Part shown: piece by piece, positions 16,941 to 24,761 of the stretch
Layout: the number at the start of each line of letters is the position of its first letter
Numbering within the stretch: position 1 is the first letter of the stretch
Assembly (NCBI GenBank): GCA_031553195.1
Contig: JAVBLV010000004.1
Coordinates: forward strand, 19,159 to 83,158
Direction: 5' to 3'
DNA length: 64,000 nucleotides
Source of the DNA: JAVBLV01 sp031553195
Lineage (GTDB): Bacteria; Bacteroidota; Bacteroidia; Bacteroidales; P3
Made by a program: the position numbers and the translations under genes
Notes under the pieces: model-generated
Databases searched by the model: none
What the model was told of the DNA's origin: nothing
What the model saw: only the letters and a program-made list of their open reading frames with translations

Positions 16941-17771
16941 ATTGATAAAGAGCAATATCTGTTTGGCTAAGTCGGGTTGTTGTTCTATCTCGGAAAAGAC
17001 GGCAAAAACTAAACCTAAAGTTTTCAGTTCCAGATTATACAGAAAATCCACCATGAGTTGAATGAGTTCTATTTTCTTCTGCTCTTGCGGATTCAATTGG
17101 GCTGGTGATTCTTCGGGGCTTTCGTTGGGATTTTCTACTATGCCCGAAGTGTCATAGGCTTGGCTTAAGGCTTGGGGCTGTTCTTCAATCTGCTGAAAGT
17201 CATCCAATCCCAACAAGCCTGTAACGGCGTTGAGTTTTTCGGATTTAATTCCGATTTTTCCCAAAATCTCGCCTATCATTCCGGCATAATGCTTAAAATT
17301 GGATTTGGTTTTAAGTTGTTGCTCTAATTCTTCTATGTGTTGCTGTTGTTCTTCAATGAGAGCTTCATATTCCGAATTTTCTTTTTCCAATCCACTGAGT
17401 GTGGTTTGCATGTCGGCAAAAGCTTTATCTTTCTCTCGTTCTTGGATGTATTTTTCAAAACGGTTTTGTTCCAGTTCGCCCAACTGTTCGTTTTGGGCTT
17501 GGGTATTCTTCAAATGAACAAAGTCGGTACTAAAGGCTTTGTTAGGCTTGGCGGATTTCAGGTCATATATTTCGATTTTCAAACTCTCGTATTCTTCAAA
17601 CTTCAATATTTTGTTGATTTGGCAGACATCTTTGGCGGTGGCATGTTCTATGATTTTGTCTTTTTCGGTTCCCCGCATAAAGGTGACATCAAATGCAACC
17701 TCTTTCCCCGCCTTTTCGAAATTGCGGAGCTTGCTTCTGAGATTGTCGATTTTATGCTTAGGAACTTGCAT
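16905..17771 (-). CDS. coiled-coil protein
   Basis: 288 residues. The N-terminal 90 residues form a mixed alpha/beta region with EVAFDVTFMRGTEKDK. Residues ~95-155 are a strong coiled coil (YEALIEEQQQHIEELEQQLK). Residues ~165-200 carry GEILGKIGIKSEKLNAVTGL, then an acidic Pro/Gln-rich linker and a C-terminal helical segment rich in Leu. The last residues come from a palindromic repeat. No enzyme motif. Scaffold or internal structural roles are plausible by position only. Confidence 0.65.
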   Translation of the reverse strand: MQVPKHKIDNLRSKLRNFEKAGKEVAFDVTFMRGTEKDKIIEHATAKDVCQINKILKFEEYESLKIEIYDLKSAKPNKAFSTDFVHLKNTQAQNEQLGELEQNRFEKYIQEREKDKAFADMQTTLSGLEKENSEYEALIEEQQQHIEELEQQLKTKSNFKHYAGMIGEILGKIGIKSEKLNAVTGLLGLDDFQQIEEQPQALSQAYDTSGIVENPNESPEESPAQLNPQEQKKIELIQLMVDFLYNLELKTLGLVFAVFSEIEQQPDLAKQILLFINQIQDTSKPVNE

Positions 17772-17782
17772 GGTTTATTTTT

Positions 17783-17855
17783 TAGATACAAGGCACGAGT
17801 TACGAGATACTTGTAATTAAAAACTTGTGTCTCGTATCTTGTCAACTTGTTTACT
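17783..17855. repeat. GAGATACAAG palindromic repeat
   Basis: GATACAAGGCACGAGTTACG / AACTTGTGTCTCGTATCTTG arms around a short AT loop, intergenic. Confidence 0.72.
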
Positions 17856-17858
17856 TAT

Positions 17859-18242
17859 TTATATATAAGGTGTAACCCTGATGAAATTGAATAAAAATGT
17901 CGTTGAGTTGATATTTCCGCCTGTGCTTTTGGTTCGGCTTTTCTTATAGGTTTCCAATACGATGAGTCCGGTGTAGAAGTGGGTAAGTTTCAGGTCTGAT
18001 AATCCGCTGTAGCTTTCCTGATGGACGAATTCATCAAAGGCATTGTCAGACCAGATACTAAACTTCAGACTTTCGGTTCCGGCAGGGAAAAAGTAAGAGT
18101 TCAAAAAGTAGTAATCATTGTAGGCTTGGATTTCTGTTTTAAGCGTATCTTTTTCTTTTTCAATAGTTATCACTTCATAAGTATAACCTGAATATCCCAT
18201 GCCTTTAATGGTTCGTTCGATATAGTCCAAGATAAAACTCAT
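17859..18242 (-). CDS. beta-rich small protein, structural candidate
   Basis: 127 residues with alternating hydrophobic strands and many aromatics (NDYYFLNSYFFPAGTESLKF), no signal or membrane segment. It overlaps the next upstream gene by 4 bp, so they are translated together. With two similar-sized beta-rich genes and the 237-residue protein upstream it forms a cluster that could be small beta-sandwich virion proteins. The evidence is secondary-structure pattern and context; no family recognised. Confidence 0.6.
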   Translation of the reverse strand: MSFILDYIERTIKGMGYSGYTYEVITIEKEKDTLKTEIQAYNDYYFLNSYFFPAGTESLKFSIWSDNAFDEFVHQESYSGLSDLKLTHFYTGLIVLETYKKSRTKSTGGNINSTTFLFNFIRVTPYI

Positions 18243-18601
18243 GATTTTCTACATTTTAAATAGATTTGAAGTAAATAGGGATAGAAATAATCATCTTGGG
18301 TTTTATCCATATAGTAACCTGTCAGTAATGTATTGGGGATTAAGGATTCGTCTAAAGCATGAGCTTTGTTATGATTTCCAATAGGGTTTGCATAGGAGGT
18401 TACTTCCAAATGGACAGGGTGTATTTTTTTACTATTAAATGATAAACTGATTTCTCCGTTTATTTTATTATCATCCGGCAACTTGTCTGTTATCGAGCAT
18501 ATAATACCTGTGCAGGCAACCCAATGCGGGGATAGCTTTTGGTCGAAAACCACCACTTGCAAAGGTCTTTTGATTTCTGCTTTTATAATTGCCCAAGACA
18601 T
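18239..18601 (-). CDS. beta-rich small protein, paralogue of the gene at 18676
   Basis: 120 residues. Alignment by eye with the upstream neighbour: FNSKKIHPVHLEVTSYAN against VNGEEVFPADFEVKLLATN, then a shared DE.LI....G.Y.D and a final PY...IYLK. The two are therefore diverged duplicates. Beta-strand pattern, no membrane segment. Overlaps the following gene by 4 bp. Candidate minor capsid or vertex-like protein by context only. Confidence 0.65.
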   Translation of the reverse strand: MSWAIIKAEIKRPLQVVVFDQKLSPHWVACTGIICSITDKLPDDNKINGEISLSFNSKKIHPVHLEVTSYANPIGNHNKAHALDESLIPNTLLTGYYMDKTQDDYFYPYLLQIYLKCRKS

Positions 18602-18616
18602 AATTGGTTGATTTTA

Positions 18617-18680
18617 AGTGCAAGGTACGAGATCCTTGAAAACAAAAACTTGTATCTCGTATCTTGTCAATTGGTTCACT
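18617..18680. repeat. GAGATACAAG palindromic repeat
   Basis: CAAGGTACGAGATCCTTG / AACTTGTATCTCGTATCTTG arms around AAAACAAA; overlaps the stop of the gene at 18676. Confidence 0.7.
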
Positions 18681-19059
18681 GCTTCGGATTGATTAACTTT
18701 AAATAAATGGTTCCCTCGTAGGGGTATTGGGGTACAGTACCATTTCCACCGTCTGTATACAAGCCTTCGGCATGGCTTCCTTTGGCTTTTATCAATTCAT
18801 CTTTCAGGCTGAAAAAGCGTTCGGAGGGAGCTACGGATGAGTTCGTTGCCAACAATTTGACTTCGAAGTCGGCAGGGAATACTTCTTCGCCGTTTACCTG
18901 TAGTTCCAAGCAACTTGCATAATAGGCATTTTCGTGAGGCAGGGATACAAATATACTTTCTATAATCTCGTATAAATTATTGGTGTCGAATAATAGCCTG
19001 ACCTTTTCTTTGGGTTGGTTAATCGTAAATTTTATCAATTGGTATTTAATGTGTTTCAT
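18676..19059 (-). CDS. beta-rich small protein, paralogue of the gene at 18239
   Basis: 127 residues (MKHIKYQLIKFTINQPKEKV at the start). Strand-rich, ending YPYEGTIYLKLINPKQ. Shares the NG-E-E-[VI]-x-P-x-x-[FL]-EV block and the C-terminal PY..IYLK block with its downstream neighbour. It is the first of three small beta-rich genes after the 237-residue protein. Such tandem paralogues are common among viral jelly-roll proteins, though a structure prediction is needed to say that of these. Confidence 0.65.
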   Translation of the reverse strand: MKHIKYQLIKFTINQPKEKVRLLFDTNNLYEIIESIFVSLPHENAYYASCLELQVNGEEVFPADFEVKLLATNSSVAPSERFFSLKDELIKAKGSHAEGLYTDGGNGTVPQYPYEGTIYLKLINPKQ

Positions 19060-19185
19060 ATAAGCCCCCTAAATCCCCCAAAGGGGGATAATTGTGATTG
19101 ATTTATTTAATTCACTGTAATAAAGCTCCTTCCGTTTTGTTTGCTGCAATAGTCTCCTCCCTTTGGGAGGACAGAAGGAGGGCTT

Positions 19186-19899
19186 TTAATTTTTCATTAC
19201 GGAAGTTCCTAAAAGGACTAACTTCATATAGGTTTGTGCTTTGGCAGGGCTTGCCCACTCTACGTTAAACTCTATATTTTGTTGGTCGCGGATGATTTTG
19301 GGATTATCCAAACGGTAAAATCCTTTTTGGTAGTGGGTTCCGGTGGTCTGAAATACTTCACATGCAATATTGGAAAATAATGTAGTTCCATTGGCACGTA
19401 ATTCGAACTCGCCGTTGCGTAACCCTGCCGGAAGTACATCGTAGTTTACATCTCCGGCGGTTTCGCCTACGGCTGCTATACCTGACAATAAAATGATTCC
19501 GTTGAGCAAAAATATATTGCCCTTTTCTAATTTTCCCCTCGAAATATTGCAAATACCGACGACCTTGTTGTCATCATCTTTCAACATCTTGATACTTTTC
19601 TGTCCGCTGATGTCTTTACATAAATAAAAAGCGGCATCTACCGCTTGTAAATGGCGGTTGCGTAAGCCTTGTTGAATATCGGCAGGTAATTGGCTGATAC
19701 GCCTTTGCAACTCTCCCCTTGAGTTATTGGGGATGGTGGCTGCACTAGTTTGTTGGACTGAACGTTTTACCCGTTTTACCAATCGGCGTTTTTGTCCAAT
19801 GGGGGCACGTTCCAACATGCCTTGTAATTCTTCATCTGACATGGCTCCTAACAGTTCGTCAGAAAATTCACTGTCTAATACATTTCCTAATTCGGTCAT
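19186..19899 (-). CDS. candidate major structural (capsid-like) protein
   Basis: 237 residues. Residues 1-65 are helical: an acidic stretch (SDELLGAMSDEELQGMLERA) then a basic patch (GQKRRLVKRVKRSVQQ). Residues ~85-237 are almost all strands (NGEFELRANGTTLFSNIACE; IIRDQQNIEFNVEW; a final YMKLVLLGT), a pattern reminiscent of single jelly-roll capsid proteins in which a charged N-terminal arm faces the genome. It precedes three smaller beta-rich genes and follows a Lys-rich membrane protein. No sequence family recognised, so the capsid idea is inference. Confidence 0.6.
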   Translation of the reverse strand: MTELGNVLDSEFSDELLGAMSDEELQGMLERAPIGQKRRLVKRVKRSVQQTSAATIPNNSRGELQRRISQLPADIQQGLRNRHLQAVDAAFYLCKDISGQKSIKMLKDDDNKVVGICNISRGKLEKGNIFLLNGIILLSGIAAVGETAGDVNYDVLPAGLRNGEFELRANGTTLFSNIACEVFQTTGTHYQKGFYRLDNPKIIRDQQNIEFNVEWASPAKAQTYMKLVLLGTSVMKN

Positions 19900-20040
19900 A
19901 ATGTTAAGTTTATTTAGCCTCTCCCTTAATCCCTCTTCAAAAGAGAGGGAGGAAAAAGCGGATTTTTAATTTTATTAATTTGTTTTTTGTTGTCTGTTTT
20001 CAGATTTTTCCCCTTTGGGGGAACGGAAAGGGGGCTTGTC

Positions 20041-20652
20041 TTATAAGATTTCTACCTCGTCGCCTTGCAGGTCGATAGTGTCGGCATCGGCTAAAGAGTG
20101 TGAGGCCAATAACATCGGTTGTTCGCTTTCCTCTCCCGACATGTATTCATTCGTATCGGGGGCTGCTTCCAATACAGGCAGGTCGGGTTGGTAACTTTGG
20201 TGGGCGATAGACAACTCCACCGGAATACGGCGACCCATTTGGGCAAGGGTTTGCATTTCGGCTTCGCCTAAACCGTCTATGCCGCTAAGAAAATCTTTTT
20301 TCAATACGACTTTTACGCCCGATAATAATCCGCCTGCCGCAATACCATCGGCAAGGGCTTTGATATTCTTGTCCTTGACGAAGATTTTCAAGGCTACGCC
20401 TCCGGCAGTCAATACAATGGGTTTGACTAATTTTTTAATCGTAATCTTATCTGTCCCGTCATCGGATTTCACGGCTTTGTCAATCATTTTTCCGGCAAGG
20501 CTCGCTCCAATAATCCCTCCTGCGGTTAATAGCAGGGGCATGATTTCTTCCAGTATATTTTTTGAAGTGGTCTTTTTGGTTGTGTTTTTACGGGTGGTTC
20601 CAGTATTGCCCAAGCCTTTTTTTCTGGTTGTTTTTTTCTTTTTTGCACTCAT
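20041..20652 (-). CDS. Lys-rich N-terminus, hydrophobic central protein
   Basis: 203 residues. Residues 1-32 are Lys/Arg/Thr-rich (KKKKTTRKKGLGNTGTTRKN). Then two glycine-rich hydrophobic stretches (MPLLLTAGGIIGASLAGKMI and VLTAGGVALKIFV) likely associate with a membrane. The C-terminal third is acidic and extended. The combination of a DNA-binding-like arm and a membrane region would fit a protein linking genome and inner membrane of a particle; no family is recognised. Upstream and in the same operon as the capsid-like candidate. Confidence 0.62.
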   Translation of the reverse strand: MSAKKKKTTRKKGLGNTGTTRKNTTKKTTSKNILEEIMPLLLTAGGIIGASLAGKMIDKAVKSDDGTDKITIKKLVKPIVLTAGGVALKIFVKDKNIKALADGIAAGGLLSGVKVVLKKDFLSGIDGLGEAEMQTLAQMGRRIPVELSIAHQSYQPDLPVLEAAPDTNEYMSGEESEQPMLLASHSLADADTIDLQGDEVEIL

Positions 20653-20698
20653 GGTTTTTTAATTGAAAATGGATAATTGAAAGTTGAAAATGATTTTT

Positions 20699-20760
20699 TA
20701 GATACAAGATACTGGAGAATAAGAACCTTGTACCTTGTTTACTCGTCAACTCGTTTACTA
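20699..20760. repeat. GAGATACAAG palindromic repeat (degenerate)
   Basis: GATACAAGATACTGGAG / ACCTTGTACCTTGTTTACTC arms; ends at the stop of the 652-residue gene. Confidence 0.65.
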
Positions 20761-22716
20761 TTTAAGTTCTATTCTCTTTAACTTGGGTTGATTTAAACTT
20801 TTAGGGGTTGATTTAACTCCTGAAAGAGCTTGGGAACGGTTTGACGGTTTTTTCTTATTGCGGGTGGCAAAATAAATACCTGCTCCCAATACGCCTACAC
20901 CGATGACAGCAGGAACGACCCATTTGGGTATGGGTTTTTTGGATTTATCGGAATCGTCCGAAATGTCAGATTCATTCGTGTTTTTCTTCATTTCTTCTTC
21001 TAAAAGCCCTTGGGAGTTGTTCAGTTCTGCTTCGGCTGCTTGGGCTTCCTTATCGTCCATTAATTTATTGTTTTTCAACGATAAAATTACTTTGGCAATT
21101 ACCGGTATGGCTGCGGCTACACTGGCTGCCAACGGGGCTACGCCCAAACCGTTCAATTCGCCTAAATCGTAGGTTTCTCCATTTAATCCGCCTGCTTTGC
21201 CTTTGGTAATAGGGTTTTTAAGGGCGCTTTTCTTACCTCCGAGTTTTTCAAACAGCTTTTCGGTATCGATTAAACTTTTTTTGGATGCCAGCCATTTAGC
21301 TTTGCTGATACCTTTTTTGGCAGCTTGCTGTTCGGTGGCATACGCCCATTTGAGCTTCGAACTCATTTTGCTGATGTTCAACTTAAGGGCTAACAGCAAA
21401 CCACTTCGGGCTGCTATGGTAACAGGATTGTATCGTACAATAGCTTTGCCGACTTTCTTAGTTACCTTGGCTACACCTTTACCAATTTTTTTCAATACTC
21501 CGCCCTTGCCCAAGCCTTCCAAATCCTCGTCGGTATTGAAATCAGTATTGTCTTGTCTTTCTGCGGAGTAGGAACTGCCTGCTTGAAAGATTGTTTCGGT
21601 TGGGGTTTCGTTCGAGGGATTCGGGGCTTGGGATTCGGACGGATATGTTTCTTGGAATGCAGATTCGTCTGCAATGGCTTCATTTTTAGATTTTTTCTTT
21701 TTACGGCTGCCTTTGGTTCTAACTTTGCGGAAGAATTTCTTTTTCTTGGGTTTGCCAAGCAAATAATTTTCATCATCGCCGTACAATTCATCTTCTCCAA
21801 ACAGTTCATCGTCATTGCCTGTAAGGGTATCGTCAAAGAATCCATTCAATTTATTGATGGCGTATTCATTTTTTGCCAAAACTTCGAGGGCTTCATCCCG
21901 TTGAGGCGTGTTCCAGTGTTCGATAGCATAATCAAGCATCTGTAAAAAAGCTTCGGGGTCGTCCAGTGCAGCGATTAGATACGGTTTTTCGGACACGATA
22001 TTTCGTGTCGAAATCAAATGCTGATATACGGCTTCTTCTTCCGAAATGGCTCCTAAAGCCACACCGTCAAACACATCTCCGTAAAGCAGGCTTAAATATT
22101 CGTCATCGCCCGAAAGAGGGTCGAATCCCGAAAGTACGGCTACATCTATTCCGTTCAATGAGTGTTTCATAACAAAATCTTTTTTTTCTGAGTACGGTTT
22201 TTCATAATCAAATTGACTTAATACACAGTCGATAGTGTAATATTTATTTTTTAAAGAAGGAATCGGAACGATGACGTACACATGTTGGAAAACATCGCGG
22301 TCGTATTTCGTTATTCTGAAAGCGTGTTTAATATTGAGGTTGGTCAAAATGCTCGAAACGAATATCGAAAAGCAATCACAATCTATTCCGCTATGGCGGT
22401 CATGCCAGCTTCTCGCGGGTTGCCGGAGCTGTTCCAAGCCTGCTTGGTCTAATTTGTATTGAATGTGGTTGTACAAAAAATCCCAAACGTTTTGGCAGGT
22501 TTGTCGCAAATCCCCATCTTTCAGTTTTTTTGCCAATACTTGGGTTTGGTTTAGGGTTTGGCTGACTATTTTACCCATTAACTGCACCGTATCGGTAACT
22601 TCGGCATCATGCAAAGCTATTTTGTCTTTATTGCTTGCCGTTGGGAACAGGTGATTAAACTCCGTTCCACTTTTGATAAATCGAAATCCTGATGATATTT
22701 TGCCGATAGTATTCAT
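20758..22716 (-). CDS. transglutaminase-fold protein with membrane anchor
   Basis: 652 residues, the largest structural-block protein. Residues ~70-190 have the transglutaminase-like triad: Cys in GIDCDCFSIF (~113), His in FQHVYVIVP, Asp in YYTIDCV. Such domains are cysteine peptidases or cross-linking enzymes. An acidic patch (DDELFGEDELYGDDENYLLG) and a Lys-rich patch follow, then a basic segment (KKIGKGVAKVTKKVGKAIVR), a hydrophobic stretch (APLAASVAAAIPVIAKVILS), and a C-terminal membrane helix (WVVPAVIGVGVLGAGIYFAT) with basic tail. It could cleave or cross-link particle proteins or host envelope peptides. The Lys/Gly-rich C-terminal part resembles uncharacterised proteins of Bacteroidota mobile DNA, from memory only. 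Confidence 0.75.
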   Translation of the reverse strand: MNTIGKISSGFRFIKSGTEFNHLFPTASNKDKIALHDAEVTDTVQLMGKIVSQTLNQTQVLAKKLKDGDLRQTCQNVWDFLYNHIQYKLDQAGLEQLRQPARSWHDRHSGIDCDCFSIFVSSILTNLNIKHAFRITKYDRDVFQHVYVIVPIPSLKNKYYTIDCVLSQFDYEKPYSEKKDFVMKHSLNGIDVAVLSGFDPLSGDDEYLSLLYGDVFDGVALGAISEEEAVYQHLISTRNIVSEKPYLIAALDDPEAFLQMLDYAIEHWNTPQRDEALEVLAKNEYAINKLNGFFDDTLTGNDDELFGEDELYGDDENYLLGKPKKKKFFRKVRTKGSRKKKKSKNEAIADESAFQETYPSESQAPNPSNETPTETIFQAGSSYSAERQDNTDFNTDEDLEGLGKGGVLKKIGKGVAKVTKKVGKAIVRYNPVTIAARSGLLLALKLNISKMSSKLKWAYATEQQAAKKGISKAKWLASKKSLIDTEKLFEKLGGKKSALKNPITKGKAGGLNGETYDLGELNGLGVAPLAASVAAAIPVIAKVILSLKNNKLMDDKEAQAAEAELNNSQGLLEEEMKKNTNESDISDDSDKSKKPIPKWVVPAVIGVGVLGAGIYFATRNKKKPSNRSQALSGVKSTPKSLNQPKLKRIELK

Positions 22717-22750
22717 TTAGTTGAAAATTGAGAATTGAAAGTGTTTTTTT

Positions 22751-22823
22751 AGATACAAGATACGAGGCACAAGCTACTGGGACTCTTCTATTTTGTATCT
22801 AGTCAACTTGTGTCTTGTACCTG
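22751..22823. repeat. GAGATACAAG palindromic repeat
   Basis: GATACAAGATACGAGGCACA / ATTTTGTATCTAGTCAACTTG arms; intergenic. Confidence 0.68.
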
Positions 22824-22826
22824 ATT

Positions 22827-23345
22827 TTATAGTTTTACTTCGATATGGTCTGATTTGTAATACACGTTGTTGGCGTAAGTAATGACTTGAATCGTAAGTT
22901 TGGATTGGTTTAAAATGTCTTTAGTGTGGGCGATGAGATAGAGTATTTTAGTACTTACTGTGCCTTTGGGTATGGTAATTTTAATCTTTTCGGCTATTTG
23001 TATAACTTGTTCCCAACTTAGTTTTATCGTTACGCTGTCTAAAAACGACTGTTGTAAAGGTTTTAAAATATGGGTTTTGTTTTGGATGTTGCTGGTGCTT
23101 ACTTCGGTTCCGTTGGAAAAAAGTTTGACAAAAGGTTGGGTAATGGTAAGCGTATGTTTGGTTGGGTTTTTGACCGAAGGCGTTACCATGACCGTAATCC
23201 CATCACTAAGCGAAGTTTTGATGTTTACCTTTTCGGCACTAATACTTAAATCTTCAAACAAAGTAAAAGAGTTAAACAGTTGAATGCCTTTGTAAACTAT
23301 CAATCCGCCGATTAAGGTCAAACCGATTTTAAGAATGTTCTTCAT
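22827..23345 (-). CDS. membrane-anchored LEA14/WHy-like protein
   Basis: 172 residues from the ATG at 23345 (MKNILKIGLTLIGGLIVYKG), chosen because it gives an N-terminal membrane helix and a 17-bp overlap with the upstream gene; a longer frame to 23465 runs through that gene. The body is a beta-sandwich resembling LEA-14/WHy domains (VMVTPSVKNPTKHTLTITQP, then KLFSNGTEVSTS). In other systems such domains bind or stabilise surfaces; here it is probably displayed outside a membrane. Function unknown. Confidence 0.65.
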   Translation of the reverse strand: MKNILKIGLTLIGGLIVYKGIQLFNSFTLFEDLSISAEKVNIKTSLSDGITVMVTPSVKNPTKHTLTITQPFVKLFSNGTEVSTSNIQNKTHILKPLQQSFLDSVTIKLSWEQVIQIAEKIKITIPKGTVSTKILYLIAHTKDILNQSKLTIQVITYANNVYYKSDHIEVKL

Positions 23346-23589
23346 CTTCGGGTAATTTTTTATATTCCTTAAATTGTTTTCGTTGTTGGGCTTGGCGTAT
23401 TTTATGCCTGATTTTGTCGGCACAGAGTTTGACCACATAGCCGATAATGGCGGAAAAAGTGGCACAAAAGGCGACTTCTATCAGGTGGGAGAAGTCTAGG
23501 GAGGATGTATTTGAAGCTAAGGCAGTAGTTCCGCCGATCATGCCACTGGTTAAGGTTACTAAGGTGCTGCCGATGTCTTTTTGACTCAT
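23329..23589 (-). CDS. two-TM small protein
   Basis: 86 residues: hydrophobic helices around 10-28 (LVTLTSGMIGGTTALAS) and 34-55 (LIEVAFCATFSAIIGYVVKL), then a long basic tail (KIRHKIRQAQQRKQFKEYKK). Similar in size and topology to holins, and a second holin or antiholin is possible, but it is at the head of the structural block rather than beside the transglycosylases. First gene of the structural block after the iteron-like repeat. Confidence 0.6.
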   Translation of the reverse strand: MSQKDIGSTLVTLTSGMIGGTTALASNTSSLDFSHLIEVAFCATFSAIIGYVVKLCADKIRHKIRQAQQRKQFKEYKKLPEDEEHS

Positions 23590-23690
23590 AATGGATGTTT
23601 ATTTGTTGATTCGCTTATTGGTCAACTCGTATCTTGTTTACTCTCGAATTGATGAAGCAAAATTACTATGCATTAAACTGACCCTCAGGG

Positions 23691-23760
23691 TTTACCTGTG
23701 TTTACTTGGGTTTGCCTGTGTTTTTCTTTATTTACCTGTGTTTTTCTGTATTTATTTCTT
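23691..23760. repeat. seven 10-bp iteron-like repeats with phased T-tracts
   Basis: Starting at 23691 every 10 bases begins with TTT: TTTACCTGTG, TTTACTTGGG, TTTGCCTGTG, TTTTTCTTTA, TTTACCTGTG, TTTTTCTGTA, TTTATTTCTT. The CCTGTG core occurs three times. T-tracts in phase with the helix bend DNA, as at many origins and operators. It lies in the largest gene-free gap of the block, between the small HTH gene and the structural genes. Confidence 0.65.
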
Positions 23761-23828
23761 AGGCACAAGTTGACGAGATACGAGATACAAGTTACTGTAT
23801 CTTAACTCGTATCTTGTATCTAACTTAC
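23761..23828. repeat. GAGATACAAG palindromic repeat
   Basis: GTTGACGAGATACGAGATAC / TTAACTCGTATCTTGTATC arms; adjoins the iteron-like block. A partial copy (GGTCAACTCGTATCTTGTTT) lies at 23613-23640. Confidence 0.72.
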
Positions 23829-24013
23829 TCAAAGTGTTTTCGTATGATTTCCAATTGTTTTTGGGTCAATTTTTTTTGAGTCTTCTTGTAGCCTGTGGCT
23901 AAAAGCTCTTGTTGGCATTCGCCGTCTTCTTTGAGCCATGTTCGCAAGGTTTCGGCAGTGATTCCCCAACGGATATGAAGTTCTTTTTTGGTAATAAAGG
24001 CTTTATCTTCCAT
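23825..24013 (-). CDS. small helix-turn-helix protein
   Basis: 62 residues. FITKKELHIRWGITAETLRT looks like an excisionase/MerR-type helix-turn-helix, followed by basic helices (YKKTQKKLTQKQLEIIRKHF). It probably binds DNA and could bind the adjacent 10-bp repeats to control the structural operon or replication. It lies 80 bp after the helicase loader gene. No closer family recognised. Confidence 0.65.
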   Translation of the reverse strand: MEDKAFITKKELHIRWGITAETLRTWLKEDGECQQELLATGYKKTQKKLTQKQLEIIRKHFE

Positions 24014-24092
24014 GTTTAAGTTGTTGATTTAGCTATTTTTTAGTTTAAAGGTTCACAAGTTTCCGGTTTACTTGTATCTGAAAAATTCATCG

Positions 24093-24761
24093 TTATTTCC
24101 TGCGGTCTTTTCCGGTAAAAAGTATCGGATTAAACATCTCCCGAAGCCGCGAGCGGACACGGTTTCCGTAGAGTTCTTCAATTTTATCGGCGTTCAGATT
24201 GGTGGTAATATGGGTAATTTTACGGTTGTTCCAATCACGAACTACTGCATACCTGCCTAAAAAGATTTCGGCTATGACATTGAGATAATTACCAAAGTAA
24301 TAGGCTTTTTCGTTACCGATACCAATATCATCCAAGCAAAGGGCGAAAGGTTTTTTGCTCCCGAATGTTGTGTTTTCGGTGTTCCAGATATAGCGTTCAA
24401 TGCCTTTGGATCCGTGCGATTCGTACGCCAACACCAAATCCCTTGCCCGCACCATTTGAAAATAATTATCAGGAAAACAGGTGTTCGACATTTTTCGAAT
24501 GATTTCCATTAACAGAGTTTTGCCTGTCCCTACGTTTCCGTACAGCATCAAGCCTTTATGTAAAAAGATTCCTTCGGCTTCTATGGTCTTATCTCCTATG
24601 AAATAGCGTAGGATAAGTTCTATCTGCTTGCGGTTATCTTCGTCAATCTCGTAGCCTGTTGGGCTACAAAAAGCGTTGGCAGTTTGGGTAAATGTCTCTA
24701 AAAGGCGTTCAAACTCACAAGGGTATGCTGTAATCAAGGTTTTCTTCGGTATGGTATTCAT
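24093..24761 (-). CDS. DnaC-like AAA+ helicase loader
   Basis: 222 residues from the ATG at 24761, which overlaps the upstream replication gene by 47 bp; a GTG at 24800 would add 13 residues. AAA+ motifs: Walker A GNVGTGKT (~75), Walker B ALCLDDIG, sensor-1 ITHITTNL, and an arginine-finger-like GNRVRSRLREMF near the C-terminus. This is the DnaC/IstB branch that loads replicative helicase at an origin. With the replication protein upstream it implies that the element initiates its own replication using the host helicase. Confidence 0.85.
   Translation of the reverse strand: MNTIPKKTLITAYPCEFERLLETFTQTANAFCSPTGYEIDEDNRKQIELILRYFIGDKTIEAEGIFLHKGLMLYGNVGTGKTLLMEIIRKMSNTCFPDNYFQMVRARDLVLAYESHGSKGIERYIWNTENTTFGSKKPFALCLDDIGIGNEKAYYFGNYLNVIAEIFLGRYAVVRDWNNRKITHITTNLNADKIEELYGNRVRSRLREMFNPILFTGKDRRK

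Noticed and set aside
16533..23828. Possible CRISPR array
   Set aside because: Repeats are irregularly spaced, imperfectly palindromic and separated by whole genes; no cas gene present.
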